Assembly: GCA_947632115.1 (NCBI GenBank)
Contig: CANROB010000011.1
Coordinates: forward strand, 1 to 45,744
Direction: 5' to 3'
Source: an uncultured Bacilli bacterium
Lineage (GTDB): Bacteria > Bacillota_I > Bacilli_A > RF39 > UBA660
Length of the DNA: 45,744 nt
Positions 35,259-43,978 of this stretch are shown one piece after another (position 1 is the first letter of the stretch; the number at the start of each line of letters is the position of its first letter). The translations under genes were made by a program, and so were the position numbers. The notes below the pieces were generated by a model. The model was not told the DNA's origin, ran no database searches, and worked only from the letters and a program-made list of their open reading frames with translations.

Positions 35259-37586
35259 TTATTTTACTATCCTTTCCTGATATTTAAATATTTTCTTCTC
35301 ACAAAGAACAGTTAGCATTTGAAAAATGGGAATATCCACAAGACATAAAAGCGCTACAAACAAGAACATCATCGGTGTTAAAAGAACAAAATCAAATAAT
35401 TTGTTAAGACCAATTGCTCCCCCAACAAAAATGCCAACCAATGTACCAAATAGTATACCACGAAGATAGTTAAATGGGATACAGATTTTAAATAATAATA
35501 AAAATCCGGTAAAAGCAAGCAAAATTGAAGACATCGTAGAAGCATAATCATCTGAAAAACGGAACATGCTAGTAAATAGCATTACACTTAAAATATTGAC
35601 AATTAAGGTAAGCGCTGCAGGGATAGATTTTCGAATGACATTAATGATAAAAGTTCCCTGAATCCGATTATGATTTGGCTCTAAAGCAAGAATAAAAGAA
35701 GGAATCCCAATCGTTACAATACTATTTAAACTAAGTTGAATGGGTTGGAAAGGATAACTTCGCTGAATAAAGATAAAAAGAATAGCAAGTAATGTTGAAT
35801 AAATGGTTTTCGTTAAAAATAACGTAGCGGAACGTTCCAAGTTATTAATAGAACGTCTTCCCTCATTCACAATTTTAGGTAAAGCATCAAAATTAGAATC
35901 TAAAAGAACTAATTCACTTACACTCCTAGCAGCATCACTACCAGTTGCCATTGCTAAACTACAATCAGACTCTTTTAAAGCTAAGACATCATTCACGCCA
36001 TCCCCTGTCATCGCAACAGTATGTCCCTTTGCTTTAAGAGCAAGAATTAAATCTTTTTTACCACTTGGCGTAACTCTTCCAAAAATTTGATAATTCTCAA
36101 CAATTTCTTTTAAATTATCCTCCTTTGTGAGGGTGGACATATCAAACCCTTTTAAATCTTTTAAACCAACTCTTTCGGCAATTTGACTAACTGTCTCTAC
36201 ACTATCTCCAGAAATTAATTTGATATCAACGCCCTCTTCTTTAAAATATTCTAACGTTTTTCGGGCACTTTTACGAATTTTATCCTGAATAATTAAAAGA
36301 GCAAGAGGTTCCGTTTGTTCAATCGGATCTTTACAAAAAGAAGAAGTACGAGCAAGCATTACTACTCGGTTAGAAGAGTATTGTGCAACTTTTTCTAATA
36401 CCTTACCATCCTGCGTCAATAACTCTGGAGCGCCTAAGACATACGTCCCATATTTTTCAAAAGTCATAGCAGAATATTTTCTCTTGGAAGAAAAAGGTAA
36501 AAAGTCAATCATCTTGTAATCTGTGCGCCCCTTAAACTTTTCTCGAATAGCTAAAGAGGTCGCATTCTTATCTTGATTATAAAAAGATAAGGCCCTGAAA
36601 ATATCAAGGAGTGGTTCTTCTTCTTTTAACTCAATCATATCAATGATTTCCATTTTTCCTTCGGTAATCGTTCCTGTTTTATCTAAGCAAACAGTATCGA
36701 CACGAGCAAGAGTTTCAATACAATAAAGTTCTTGTACCAAGACTCTTTTTCTAGCAAGGCGAATAGAACCTACTGCTAAAACAGTACTAGTAAGTAGAAC
36801 TAGTCCTTCTGGAATCATTCCAATTAAAGCCGCTACTGTATTGATAATACTATCACTTAGTGTATTACCATCCAAATGAAGTTGTTGCATAAATAAAAGA
36901 AAACCTAAAGGAAAAATGACAATAGAAATCACTTTAATAATTTTCTTCATCGTTTTCATAATCTCAGAATTGACTTCCTTAATATATTTTGCTTCTTTAG
37001 AAATCTTATTGGTGTAATTTTCATCCCCAATATGTTCTACTTTGGCATAACAACTTCCTGATAAAATAAAACTTCCTGATAAAAGCATTTCTCCTTTTTC
37101 TTTTACTACACTATCCGCTTCACCGGTAATAAAAGATTCATCTACCTCAACACTTCCCTCTTCGATGATAGAATCAACAACTACCTGATTGCCAACAGCA
37201 TACATAATAACATCATCTAAGACAATATCATCTATCGAATGATATTCTTCTTTTCCATTTCGTACTAAAAGAACTTTCGAACTAGAAACAATCGCTAATT
37301 TATCAATAATATGTTTAGCGTGAATTTCTTGAACCATACTAATAATAGTATTACAAAAAGCAACCCCTAAAAACAGTAAATTCTTATAAGATCCCGTAAA
37401 AACAATAAAACATCCTAGGATAAGATTAACTAAATTGAATAAAGTAAGAATATTAGAAAGAAGAATCTCTTTAACGCTTTTTGTAGTTACCATTGTATTT
37501 TTATGAACAAGTTTTTGGCGAATTCGTTCTTGAACTTGTTCACGATTTAATCCCATATGTATATTTGCTTCTACTCTCTCTATCAT
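35259..37586 (-). CDS. Cation-translocating P-type ATPase
   Basis: 775 residues. Actuator loop FITGEADSV (TGEA for the usual TGES), phosphorylation motif CLDKTGTITEGK near residue 310, hinge GDGVNDVLALKESDCSLAMA. About ten membrane helices: two pairs before and after the actuator domain and six at the C-terminus. No N-terminal heavy-metal domain and no CPx motif, so this is a P2/P3-like pump of Ca, Mn or Mg type, similar to actinobacterial CtpE and streptococcal MgtA. Start at ATG 37586 after AAGAGGGATATT; the longest frame overlaps the promoter (TGTTATACT). Operon with the ZIP gene, suggesting metal homeostasis. Confidence 0.9.
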   Translation of the reverse strand: MIERVEANIHMGLNREQVQERIRQKLVHKNTMVTTKSVKEILLSNILTLFNLVNLILGCFIVFTGSYKNLLFLGVAFCNTIISMVQEIHAKHIIDKLAIVSSSKVLLVRNGKEEYHSIDDIVLDDVIMYAVGNQVVVDSIIEEGSVEVDESFITGEADSVVKEKGEMLLSGSFILSGSCYAKVEHIGDENYTNKISKEAKYIKEVNSEIMKTMKKIIKVISIVIFPLGFLLFMQQLHLDGNTLSDSIINTVAALIGMIPEGLVLLTSTVLAVGSIRLARKRVLVQELYCIETLARVDTVCLDKTGTITEGKMEIIDMIELKEEEPLLDIFRALSFYNQDKNATSLAIREKFKGRTDYKMIDFLPFSSKRKYSAMTFEKYGTYVLGAPELLTQDGKVLEKVAQYSSNRVVMLARTSSFCKDPIEQTEPLALLIIQDKIRKSARKTLEYFKEEGVDIKLISGDSVETVSQIAERVGLKDLKGFDMSTLTKEDNLKEIVENYQIFGRVTPSGKKDLILALKAKGHTVAMTGDGVNDVLALKESDCSLAMATGSDAARSVSELVLLDSNFDALPKIVNEGRRSINNLERSATLFLTKTIYSTLLAILFIFIQRSYPFQPIQLSLNSIVTIGIPSFILALEPNHNRIQGTFIINVIRKSIPAALTLIVNILSVMLFTSMFRFSDDYASTMSSILLAFTGFLLLFKICIPFNYLRGILFGTLVGIFVGGAIGLNKLFDFVLLTPMMFLFVALLCLVDIPIFQMLTVLCEKKIFKYQERIVK

Positions 37587-37728
37587 AATATCCCTCTTAC
37601 ACAGTATAACACGAATATTCAAAAAAAGGGAAAAGATTTCCTCGATTTTTTAAAATACTGGTTTATCAGCCAATAGTTGAACAATAGGGATTATTGCTAT
37701 GATAAAGAAAAGATAAGGACGATATTTT

Positions 37729-37971
37729 ATGATTAAAATTGACGTTGAAAAAGGATACTATTTGTTCAAACTCGATGATATACTACATAACACCAAAACG
37801 AGTATCAATAAAGTAATGAGAGAAACCAATACGGATTTTAAAGTAATCAAAAGAATCATCAGCGGAGAATTAGAAAAATTAGATGTCTCTGTTTTAGCAA
37901 GACTTTGTGATTACTTTGATTGCAAGTTAGATAATATTGTTGAATATATTCCTAATGATGATAAACATTAG
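37729..37971 (+). CDS. Cro/C1-type helix-turn-helix regulator (YozG-like)
   Basis: 80 residues, essentially one HTH domain: KLDDILHNTKTSINKVMRET (first helices), VIKRIISGELEKLDVSVLA, then RLCDYFDCKLDNIVEYIP, the classic end of the HTH_26/YozG family. AAGGA precedes ATG. It ends in a terminator and stands alone. Targets unknown. Confidence 0.85.
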   Translation: MIKIDVEKGYYLFKLDDILHNTKTSINKVMRETNTDFKVIKRIISGELEKLDVSVLARLCDYFDCKLDNIVEYIPNDDKH

Positions 37972-37979
37972 GTTTTTTT
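37951..37979 (+). terminator. Terminator of the HTH gene
   Basis: CCTAATG / CATTAGG stem, 8-base loop, seven T; overlaps the last codons. Confidence 0.85.
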
Positions 37980-38099
37980 ATATCTTTTTGGTAAAAAATA
38001 AAAAAGAGAGTATATGTTTCTTAGATTCTACTTTTTTTCTTGGTAAAATCAAAAAAAGGAAAAATTGCGAAAAAAGCGAAAACAAGTTACCTTATTTCT

Positions 38100-39815
38100 A
38101 TGAAAAACTTATTAGAACATTTTAAAGGTGAAAAATATATTTCTCTAGAAGAACTAGAAAAGAAAAAATTACAATATCAATCTTTCTTTTTTAAAATTCA
38201 AAAGAGAAAATACTTGCTTCTCTTTCCTTCTTATCGAAATTTTTATCGCCAATATTTACGTCTTTCCTCTCTACGCATAGAAAACAATCAAACTTATTTT
38301 CTAAACAAGAAAAAATGTCTTGCTTCTTTCTTTCAAAATATAAATGGTTATCCACTAGATGATTATCAAATAGAATGTATTTTAAAAGAAGAGTTATCTC
38401 TTCTCGTTATCGCTGGAGCGGGTTCTGGAAAATCCCTTACAATTCTTGGAAAAATTAGTTATCTAATTGAAGAAATGGGTTACCGAGAACAAGAAATTTT
38501 AGTCATTTCTTTTACAAGAGAATCTTCTCTTCATCTGGAAAATCAACTACAAAAAAATTTTGGCTATCATCTTTCTGTGCTTACTTTCCATAAACTTGCT
38601 TTAACCATTTTAAAAGAGGAAGAAAAAATCATTGCCCCTAATCATTTCTTAGAAGAGGTAATAGAAGAATTTTATTATGGTTATGTTCCCTTTATTTCTT
38701 CCCTCTTTGAGCTGGTTTCTCAATCCTTTTTGGCAAGAAAAAAGATGACAAAGGAAGAATATTTTCATTACTTAGAATCTAAAAAAGGAATGATGCTTAA
38801 AAGAAAAATAGCGACCTTTATTCATCTTTTTAAAGCCAATAAAGAAAATCGAGAGGAATTAAATGTTTATCTTAAGAAATCTACCTCCAAGGAAGAATAC
38901 TTATTTTTACTACAAGTATATATCATCTATCACTGTTATCAAGAAGAATTAAAAGCAAATGGTATGATAGACTTTGATGATATGATTTGGGAATCTATTC
39001 AAAAACTAAAAAAGCAAACACTCTATTTTCCTTATCGTTTCATCCTTATTGATGAATTTCAAGATACTTCTTTTTTGCGATGTCGACTTATTCAAGAACT
39101 CATCCGTCAAACTGGCGCAAAATTGATGGTGGTTGGCGATGATTTTCAATCCATTTATCGTTTTACAGGCTGTGACTTAGACGTATTTTTGCATTTTTCT
39201 CATTATTTTGCTTTCGCAGACACAAGTATTCTTCCAAATACTTATCGAAATAGTCAGGAGTTAATCGATATAGCAGGAGATTTTATCATGCGGAATAAAA
39301 ATCAAATTCAAAAAAAATTATATTCTGAAAAACACTTTATAAAACCTATTAAAATTGTCTACTATGAAAATGCACCACAAACTTTTTTAAAATTATTAGA
39401 AAAAATTGGTTCTAAAGAGATTCTTGTACTAGGAAGAAATCAAAAAGATATAGAATCCATTTTATCTTCTAAAATTACTAAAGAAGAAAAATATTACTAC
39501 TATCAAAATTTTTGCTTTTCCTATCAAACAGTACATCAATCAAAAGGATTAGAATCAGAAGTAGTCATTCTCATCCACTTAGAAGATTCCTTACTTGGAT
39601 TTCCCAATAAAATAGAAGATGATCCGATTTTTCGTTTTCTTTTAAAAGAACAAGAACCTTATCGCTATGATGAAGAAAGAAGATTATTCTATGTCGCTCT
39701 TACGAGAACTAAAAACGAAGTATATCTTCTCACCCCACAAGATGACGAATCTTGCTTTGTGAAAGAGTTAAAAAGGAATTATCATCATCAAATAGAAATT
39801 TTAAGTATAAAATAA
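38100..39815 (+). CDS. UvrD/Rep-like superfamily 1 helicase
   Basis: 571 residues from ATG 38100. SF1A motifs in order: Q motif and Walker A YQIECILKEELSLLVIAGAG with GSGKS (near 104), motif Ia ILVISFTRESS, motif II LIDEFQDTS (near 317), motif III VVGDDFQSIYRFTGC, motif IV NTYRNSQELIDIA, motif V QSKGLESEVVIL (near 480), motif VI RRLFYVALTRTK. The first 85 residues are Lys-rich and not part of the usual core, and the 2B region is short for UvrD. No clear ribosome site is seen at ATG; a TTG frame opens at 38040, overlapping a TAAAAT -10-like site, so the true start is uncertain. Confidence 0.85.
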   Translation: MKNLLEHFKGEKYISLEELEKKKLQYQSFFFKIQKRKYLLLFPSYRNFYRQYLRLSSLRIENNQTYFLNKKKCLASFFQNINGYPLDDYQIECILKEELSLLVIAGAGSGKSLTILGKISYLIEEMGYREQEILVISFTRESSLHLENQLQKNFGYHLSVLTFHKLALTILKEEEKIIAPNHFLEEVIEEFYYGYVPFISSLFELVSQSFLARKKMTKEEYFHYLESKKGMMLKRKIATFIHLFKANKENREELNVYLKKSTSKEEYLFLLQVYIIYHCYQEELKANGMIDFDDMIWESIQKLKKQTLYFPYRFILIDEFQDTSFLRCRLIQELIRQTGAKLMVVGDDFQSIYRFTGCDLDVFLHFSHYFAFADTSILPNTYRNSQELIDIAGDFIMRNKNQIQKKLYSEKHFIKPIKIVYYENAPQTFLKLLEKIGSKEILVLGRNQKDIESILSSKITKEEKYYYYQNFCFSYQTVHQSKGLESEVVILIHLEDSLLGFPNKIEDDPIFRFLLKEQEPYRYDEERRLFYVALTRTKNEVYLLTPQDDESCFVKELKRNYHHQIEILSIK

Positions 39816-39853
39816 AAAATATCGCAAACACTATAAGTAATAGGAGGTAAAAT

Positions 39854-40057
39854 ATGGAAACAGTACAAAAGATTGCCCTTGTAGTTACAATTATTGGTGC
39901 GGTAAACTGGGGACTCATTGGCCTATTAGATTTTAATCTAGTTACTTTCCTTACAGGAGATATGGTAGCTTTACGAAATCTTATCTACATTCTAGTAGGA
40001 ATCACTGGTCTAATCAATATTGGCATTTTATTCCAACATATTAATGATGGAAGATAG
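39854..40057 (+). CDS. DUF378 small membrane protein
   Basis: 67 residues, two membrane helices. Family pattern complete: VTIIGAVNWGLIGLLDFNLV and LRNLIYILVGITGLINI. Function of DUF378 is not known. TAGGAGGTAAAAT gives a strong start; a terminator follows the stop. Confidence 0.9.
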   Translation: METVQKIALVVTIIGAVNWGLIGLLDFNLVTFLTGDMVALRNLIYILVGITGLINIGILFQHINDGR

Positions 40058-40078
40058 AGATATTTATCTCTTTTTTTT
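40056..40078 (+). terminator. Terminator of the DUF378 gene
   Basis: AGAGATA / TATCTCT followed by eight T. Confidence 0.7.
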
Positions 40079-40120
40079 GTGTTCTTTTTAAAATTTGTCG
40101 AATAATCTTTCTTTTTTTGA

Positions 40121-40126
40121 TATAAT
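40121..40126 (+). promoter_or_regulatory. -10 element of the radical SAM cassette
   Basis: TATAAT preceded by TTTGA. The best -35 (TTGTCG, 40095-40100) is 20 bases away, too far for a strong promoter. It shows that the gene begins at ATG 40167, not in the longer frame. Confidence 0.45.
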
Positions 40127-40166
40127 GAGACTTAGAATAACAAGAATAGAAAGAAGGAGAAATACT

Positions 40167-41858
40167 ATGGAAACAAATAACAAAGGAGAAAATAAAAGAG
40201 TAGTGATAGCCATTATCAGTATCGCTATTTGCTATATTCTTTTTACTTTCCTATTTGGGGGAGTTGATCTTGGAATACCAGTTGGTATGGCTATATTTAT
40301 GGAATTATTTGTTAGCATTCATATGTCTATTTTTTTCTATTTACCTTTATCGCATATCCTTGCTCCAGAGGACTATAAATCAGCTTTTTTAAAACTTTCT
40401 ATAGCAAGAGCTGTTATCCTTATTTTATTTGACATTCTTCAGTATACAGCGATTGCAATGATTGATTTTTTTGCTGTTTTTGTTGGAACATTCCTTGTTA
40501 TACCTGTTACCTTCTTTATTATTAGAAAGATAGATGGTACTTCTCTAATGGTATCAAATGAGAAACCAACAACTATTATTCCTCCTCAAAATAGCGTAAC
40601 AGCAAAATGTGCTTATTGTGGGACACCTATTAAAGGAGCTGAAAAAGTATGTTCAGGATGTGGTGCTCCTTTAGAAGGAGAAAATATCATTACAACTACC
40701 ATTCCTACAACACCTATAACACCACCCAAACAAGTGATTGATACTAATCAATTTGATCCTATCTATTTCCAAAGTGAAGCTAATCTATTAAAAACGGTTA
40801 TCTCAAAGGAATTAGAAAAAATTGGAGTTTCTCCTTCGCAAAAATTAATGCCAAAATCACAATTAAAAAGAAAAAAAATACTATATGTTTTCTTTTCCCT
40901 TTTACTTTTCATCTATATTAGTCTTATCTTTTTTCACTTCCCTATCACTACTTATTTGATTGGACTTGTCATCTTAATTCTTGCCTTTTTCTTAAGTAAT
41001 CGTTTTAAATTACTAAACTATTTAGCAAAAGAGATCAAAGCCCGTCCGAGTGAGAAATTTAGTAATGTTTTAATGAGCATTCAAGGAACACTAGTTCCAG
41101 ATACTTCTAAACGAATTCTAATTCCTGGTATTATTGGTGCTATTGTCATTCCTCTTTTTCTTTTTCAAAATCCAAGGGTTTTCTTTGAAAAAAACGAAGA
41201 TGGTTATGCAGTTAGATTTTATACTTTTGGATTAACGAATGTAAAAACAGCCACGATTCCAGAAACCTATAAAGGAAAACCAGTCACCAGTCTACGTGGA
41301 AATACGTTTTCCAATATGCCATTTTTAATGGAAGTCACACTTCCTGATACCATTAGAGAAATTCGTGGGCAAGCTTTTAAAAATGATATAAGATTACAAA
41401 AAATTATTCTTCCTAGTAAACTAGAATATTTAGGAGGAGGTGCTTTTTCAGGGTGTGTTTCACTTGTTTCTATTGATATTCCAGATACTGTTACTTTTAT
41501 AGGAGGAGAAGCATTTAAAAACAATACTTCCCTAAGTTCTGTAAAACTTCCTCCTAACATTACGGAAATTCGTGGAAATACGTTTGAAAATTGTACATCT
41601 CTTGATACGATTAATATTCCAAATCGAGTAACAAGAATTGGAGGACACGCTTTTTATGGATGTAGTGCTCTACAGTTTGTCATTATTCCTAGTGATAGTG
41701 CCCTAGAAGAAATTGGTTCTTCAGCCTTTAGAATGTGTCCAAAATTACATAGCATTATTCTTCCAGAAAACACTTATGTCAATGAACGGGCTTTTAAAGA
41801 AAGTCCAACTACTATTTATCGATATGACTCCTATCTAGATAATCAGGAAGAATTATAA
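40167..41858 (+). CDS. Zinc-ribbon, multi-pass membrane protein with BspA-type leucine-rich repeats
   Basis: 563 residues, modular. Membrane helices at about 13-33, 36-60, 80-97 and 100-120. A zinc ribbon at 148-165 (CAYCGTPIKGAEKVCSGC) and a Thr/Pro-rich linker follow. Two more helices lie at about 242-282, one at about 320-336, then six or so LRR_5/BspA repeats (ITEIRGNTFENCTSLDTINI pattern) at 360-550. BspA repeats bind proteins and are usually on the cell surface. ATG 40167 follows AAGGAGAAATACT. First gene of a four-gene cassette, 19 bases before the radical SAM gene. Role likely in presenting or holding the modified product (inference). Confidence 0.8.
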   Translation: METNNKGENKRVVIAIISIAICYILFTFLFGGVDLGIPVGMAIFMELFVSIHMSIFFYLPLSHILAPEDYKSAFLKLSIARAVILILFDILQYTAIAMIDFFAVFVGTFLVIPVTFFIIRKIDGTSLMVSNEKPTTIIPPQNSVTAKCAYCGTPIKGAEKVCSGCGAPLEGENIITTTIPTTPITPPKQVIDTNQFDPIYFQSEANLLKTVISKELEKIGVSPSQKLMPKSQLKRKKILYVFFSLLLFIYISLIFFHFPITTYLIGLVILILAFFLSNRFKLLNYLAKEIKARPSEKFSNVLMSIQGTLVPDTSKRILIPGIIGAIVIPLFLFQNPRVFFEKNEDGYAVRFYTFGLTNVKTATIPETYKGKPVTSLRGNTFSNMPFLMEVTLPDTIREIRGQAFKNDIRLQKIILPSKLEYLGGGAFSGCVSLVSIDIPDTVTFIGGEAFKNNTSLSSVKLPPNITEIRGNTFENCTSLDTINIPNRVTRIGGHAFYGCSALQFVIIPSDSALEEIGSSAFRMCPKLHSIILPENTYVNERAFKESPTTIYRYDSYLDNQEEL

Positions 41859-41877
41859 TCATCCAAGGAGGAATTTT

Positions 41878-43623
41878 ATGGAAAATACGATCAAATACAT
41901 ACACTTATTATATGTTCCAACCATGGCGTGCAATATGGGATGTAAATACTGCTATTTAGAAGAAAACACCAAAGAGTTAAAAACTTCTCATGGATGCTTA
42001 GAAACTCTAAGTTATGCTATTCAAAAAATGAAAGAAAGTAATGTCGTTCCTTTTAATATCTCTCTTCATGGAGGAGAAGTAACTACCCTTTCTAAAGAAG
42101 AATTTGAAAGTATCATTGCTTTTATCAGTGATTATTATGAAAAAAATAAAGATATTATCTTAAAGGGTGGGTTTCCTATTGGACATCCTCACATCAAAAC
42201 CAATCTCTACGATTTAGAAAAACATATAGATACCATCAAAAAATATAACGTATCTATTTCAGGAAGTCTTGATTTACCACTTTCTCTACACAATCAATAT
42301 CGTGTAACAAAAGGAAATGAAAAAACATTAGATAGAATATTAAAAAACATTAGCCTATTAGAAGATATTCCTAACAAGAAAAAAGTTTCTGCTACTATCT
42401 TTCGGGAACATTTTTGCCATCTTGATGAAATCATCGAAGATATCCGTTACTTAGATAAAAATACCTGTCTAGATATGAATGACTTTAATTTTATGATTGG
42501 CTTTGACTATAATTCTTGTGGTTTATTACATCATATCACGGAAGAAGAACAATTAACTCTTTATCGAAAGATGCATGAAGCGTTTGATGGAACCAATTTA
42601 GATAGTGGAGTCAATGGTCCTTGGTTCGATGAATTTGGCCCTGGATATTGTTCTAATTGTGATAACTGTGGAGAAAAATTTTTCTTACTTGAAAAAAATG
42701 GGGATATTTACTCTTGTGTACGCGGTCAAAAACAAAAAGATTATTACTATGGAAATATCTATGAGGATTCTATTGAAACGATTTTAAAAATAGCGAGGCA
42801 AAAGATTTTTTTGAATCATAATAAAGAAGAACTTTCTAAAGAGTGTGAGGATTGTCCTTACTTATATCTTTGTAAGACAGGTTGCCCTTTTGTAAAAAAT
42901 GTTTATCACACAAATAAAAGTTATACTTGTAAACTTCAACAGCAAATGTATCAAGATAGAGGATATCCAAAAGATGAAAATCCGAAAGAATTTCTCTATC
43001 AATATGTTCAAAAAATGAGAAAAGAAAATAGTGAAAACTATTTACCGGAAAAAAAGGAAGAATATCCTTCCCTAAAAGAAATTATCACACAAGATTCCAA
43101 ATTAAAATATATCTATGATGAAAATAGTTTTCTTTTAAAAGTAGACGAACAAGAGTATCCCCTTTCCTCACAAATCTTAAAAAAAACGAGAGACTTTATC
43201 TACTTAACAAAAGAAAGTAAAGTAACGATTTACATGAAAAAAAGTCTTCTCAAAGAAGAGTGTGATTATCCTGAGAATAACGCTTTATATATCATGCTTT
43301 TATCTGGTGATTTAGTCACTTATGGAGATGAAAATCGTGAAAAGCAAAGACATCTTATGACTCATCAAGTTTATAAAGGGGTATTAGACCGCATACCATC
43401 CTCTAAAGAAGGATATTATGCTTACTCTCTTGATTCTCTTATAAAAGAATATCAACCTTTTCTTTCTTTAGAAAAAGCAAACAATCTCTTTTTTACAACA
43501 ACGGCCTTAAGGGATTACCATTATACGAAACAAAAAAATAATGCTTATTATCACCTTCAGGCCATTAATTTACCATTTCAAAATATAGAATTTTATTATA
43601 TAGATGAGGAGTTAAAATCATGA
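41878..43623 (+). CDS. Radical SAM/SPASM enzyme with extra C-terminal domain (putative peptide maturase)
   Basis: 581 residues. The radical SAM 4Fe-4S motif is CNMGCKYC (C18, C22, C25), followed by the GGE motif (LHGGEVT). A SPASM domain at about 257-351 has CSNCDNCGEKFF...NGDIYSC, then CEDCPYLYLCKTGC (C-x2-C-x5-C-x3-C) and a last Cys in SYTCKL, enough ligands for two auxiliary clusters. Such enzymes install crosslinks, thioethers or epimers in ribosomal peptides or act as sulfatase maturases (family knowledge). Residues 380-581 are an additional domain not recognised. AAGGAGGAATTTT precedes ATG. Its stop overlaps the next gene's start (ATGA). No sulfatase is near, so the 116-residue neighbour is the best substrate candidate. 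Confidence 0.85.
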   Translation: MENTIKYIHLLYVPTMACNMGCKYCYLEENTKELKTSHGCLETLSYAIQKMKESNVVPFNISLHGGEVTTLSKEEFESIIAFISDYYEKNKDIILKGGFPIGHPHIKTNLYDLEKHIDTIKKYNVSISGSLDLPLSLHNQYRVTKGNEKTLDRILKNISLLEDIPNKKKVSATIFREHFCHLDEIIEDIRYLDKNTCLDMNDFNFMIGFDYNSCGLLHHITEEEQLTLYRKMHEAFDGTNLDSGVNGPWFDEFGPGYCSNCDNCGEKFFLLEKNGDIYSCVRGQKQKDYYYGNIYEDSIETILKIARQKIFLNHNKEELSKECEDCPYLYLCKTGCPFVKNVYHTNKSYTCKLQQQMYQDRGYPKDENPKEFLYQYVQKMRKENSENYLPEKKEEYPSLKEIITQDSKLKYIYDENSFLLKVDEQEYPLSSQILKKTRDFIYLTKESKVTIYMKKSLLKEECDYPENNALYIMLLSGDLVTYGDENREKQRHLMTHQVYKGVLDRIPSSKEGYYAYSLDSLIKEYQPFLSLEKANNLFFTTTALRDYHYTKQKNNAYYHLQAINLPFQNIEFYYIDEELKS

Positions 43624-43970
43624 ATAAAGAACCTAGTACTTATGAAGAATTAATTTTAAAAAAAAGATGTATCGATTTAACGAGATATTATGGATTATCA
43701 CAAGAAGAATTAGATAAGATTTATCAATTTTTACTTACCAACCCAAATGGAACAGTAGTAGGAAAATTAGAATCTTTACTGCTTCAAGTAGAAAATCAAA
43801 TCGTAGCAACCATTCCTGCAAAATGTATAGCGGGATATGATGGGCTTAATATGAGTAGAGTTCTTTTTCAAGTAATTCCTCACTATACCCCTTCTAGTTC
43901 TTCTTCCTATAGTGGTGGAAGTTCTTCTAACAATAATAACAACAATAACAATAATAACAATAACCGGTAG
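43620..43970 (+). CDS. Small protein with Ser/Gly and poly-Asn tail (candidate substrate of the radical SAM enzyme)
   Basis: 116 residues, no known family recognised. Residues 1-90 look folded or leader-like: a helical part (YEELILKKRCIDLTRYYGLS, EELDKIYQFLLTNPNG) then a beta-like part with a second Cys (ATIPAKCIAGYDG). From residue 91 the tail is low complexity: PSSSSSYSGGSSS, then twelve Asn and Arg. The Asn codons mix AAC and AAT. ATG lies inside the radical SAM stop, so translation is coupled one to one. It could be a modified structural peptide or RiPP-like precursor, or a partner subunit. The only Cys are C17 and C73, outside the tail, so a tail thioether (sactipeptide) is unlikely. Confidence 0.75.
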   Translation: MNKEPSTYEELILKKRCIDLTRYYGLSQEELDKIYQFLLTNPNGTVVGKLESLLLQVENQIVATIPAKCIAGYDGLNMSRVLFQVIPHYTPSSSSSYSGGSSSNNNNNNNNNNNNR

Positions 43971-43978
43971 GAGGCTTT

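Noticed and set aside
35259..37728. Metal-sensing riboswitch upstream of the P-type ATPase or HTH gene
   Set aside because: The gap 37587-37728 is about 140 bases with two opposing promoters' worth of sequence and shows no yybP-ykoY or M-box signature.
43620..43970. Calling the poly-Asn protein a sactipeptide or lanthipeptide-like precursor
   Set aside because: Only two Cys, both outside the tail, and no double-Gly or other clear leader cleavage site.
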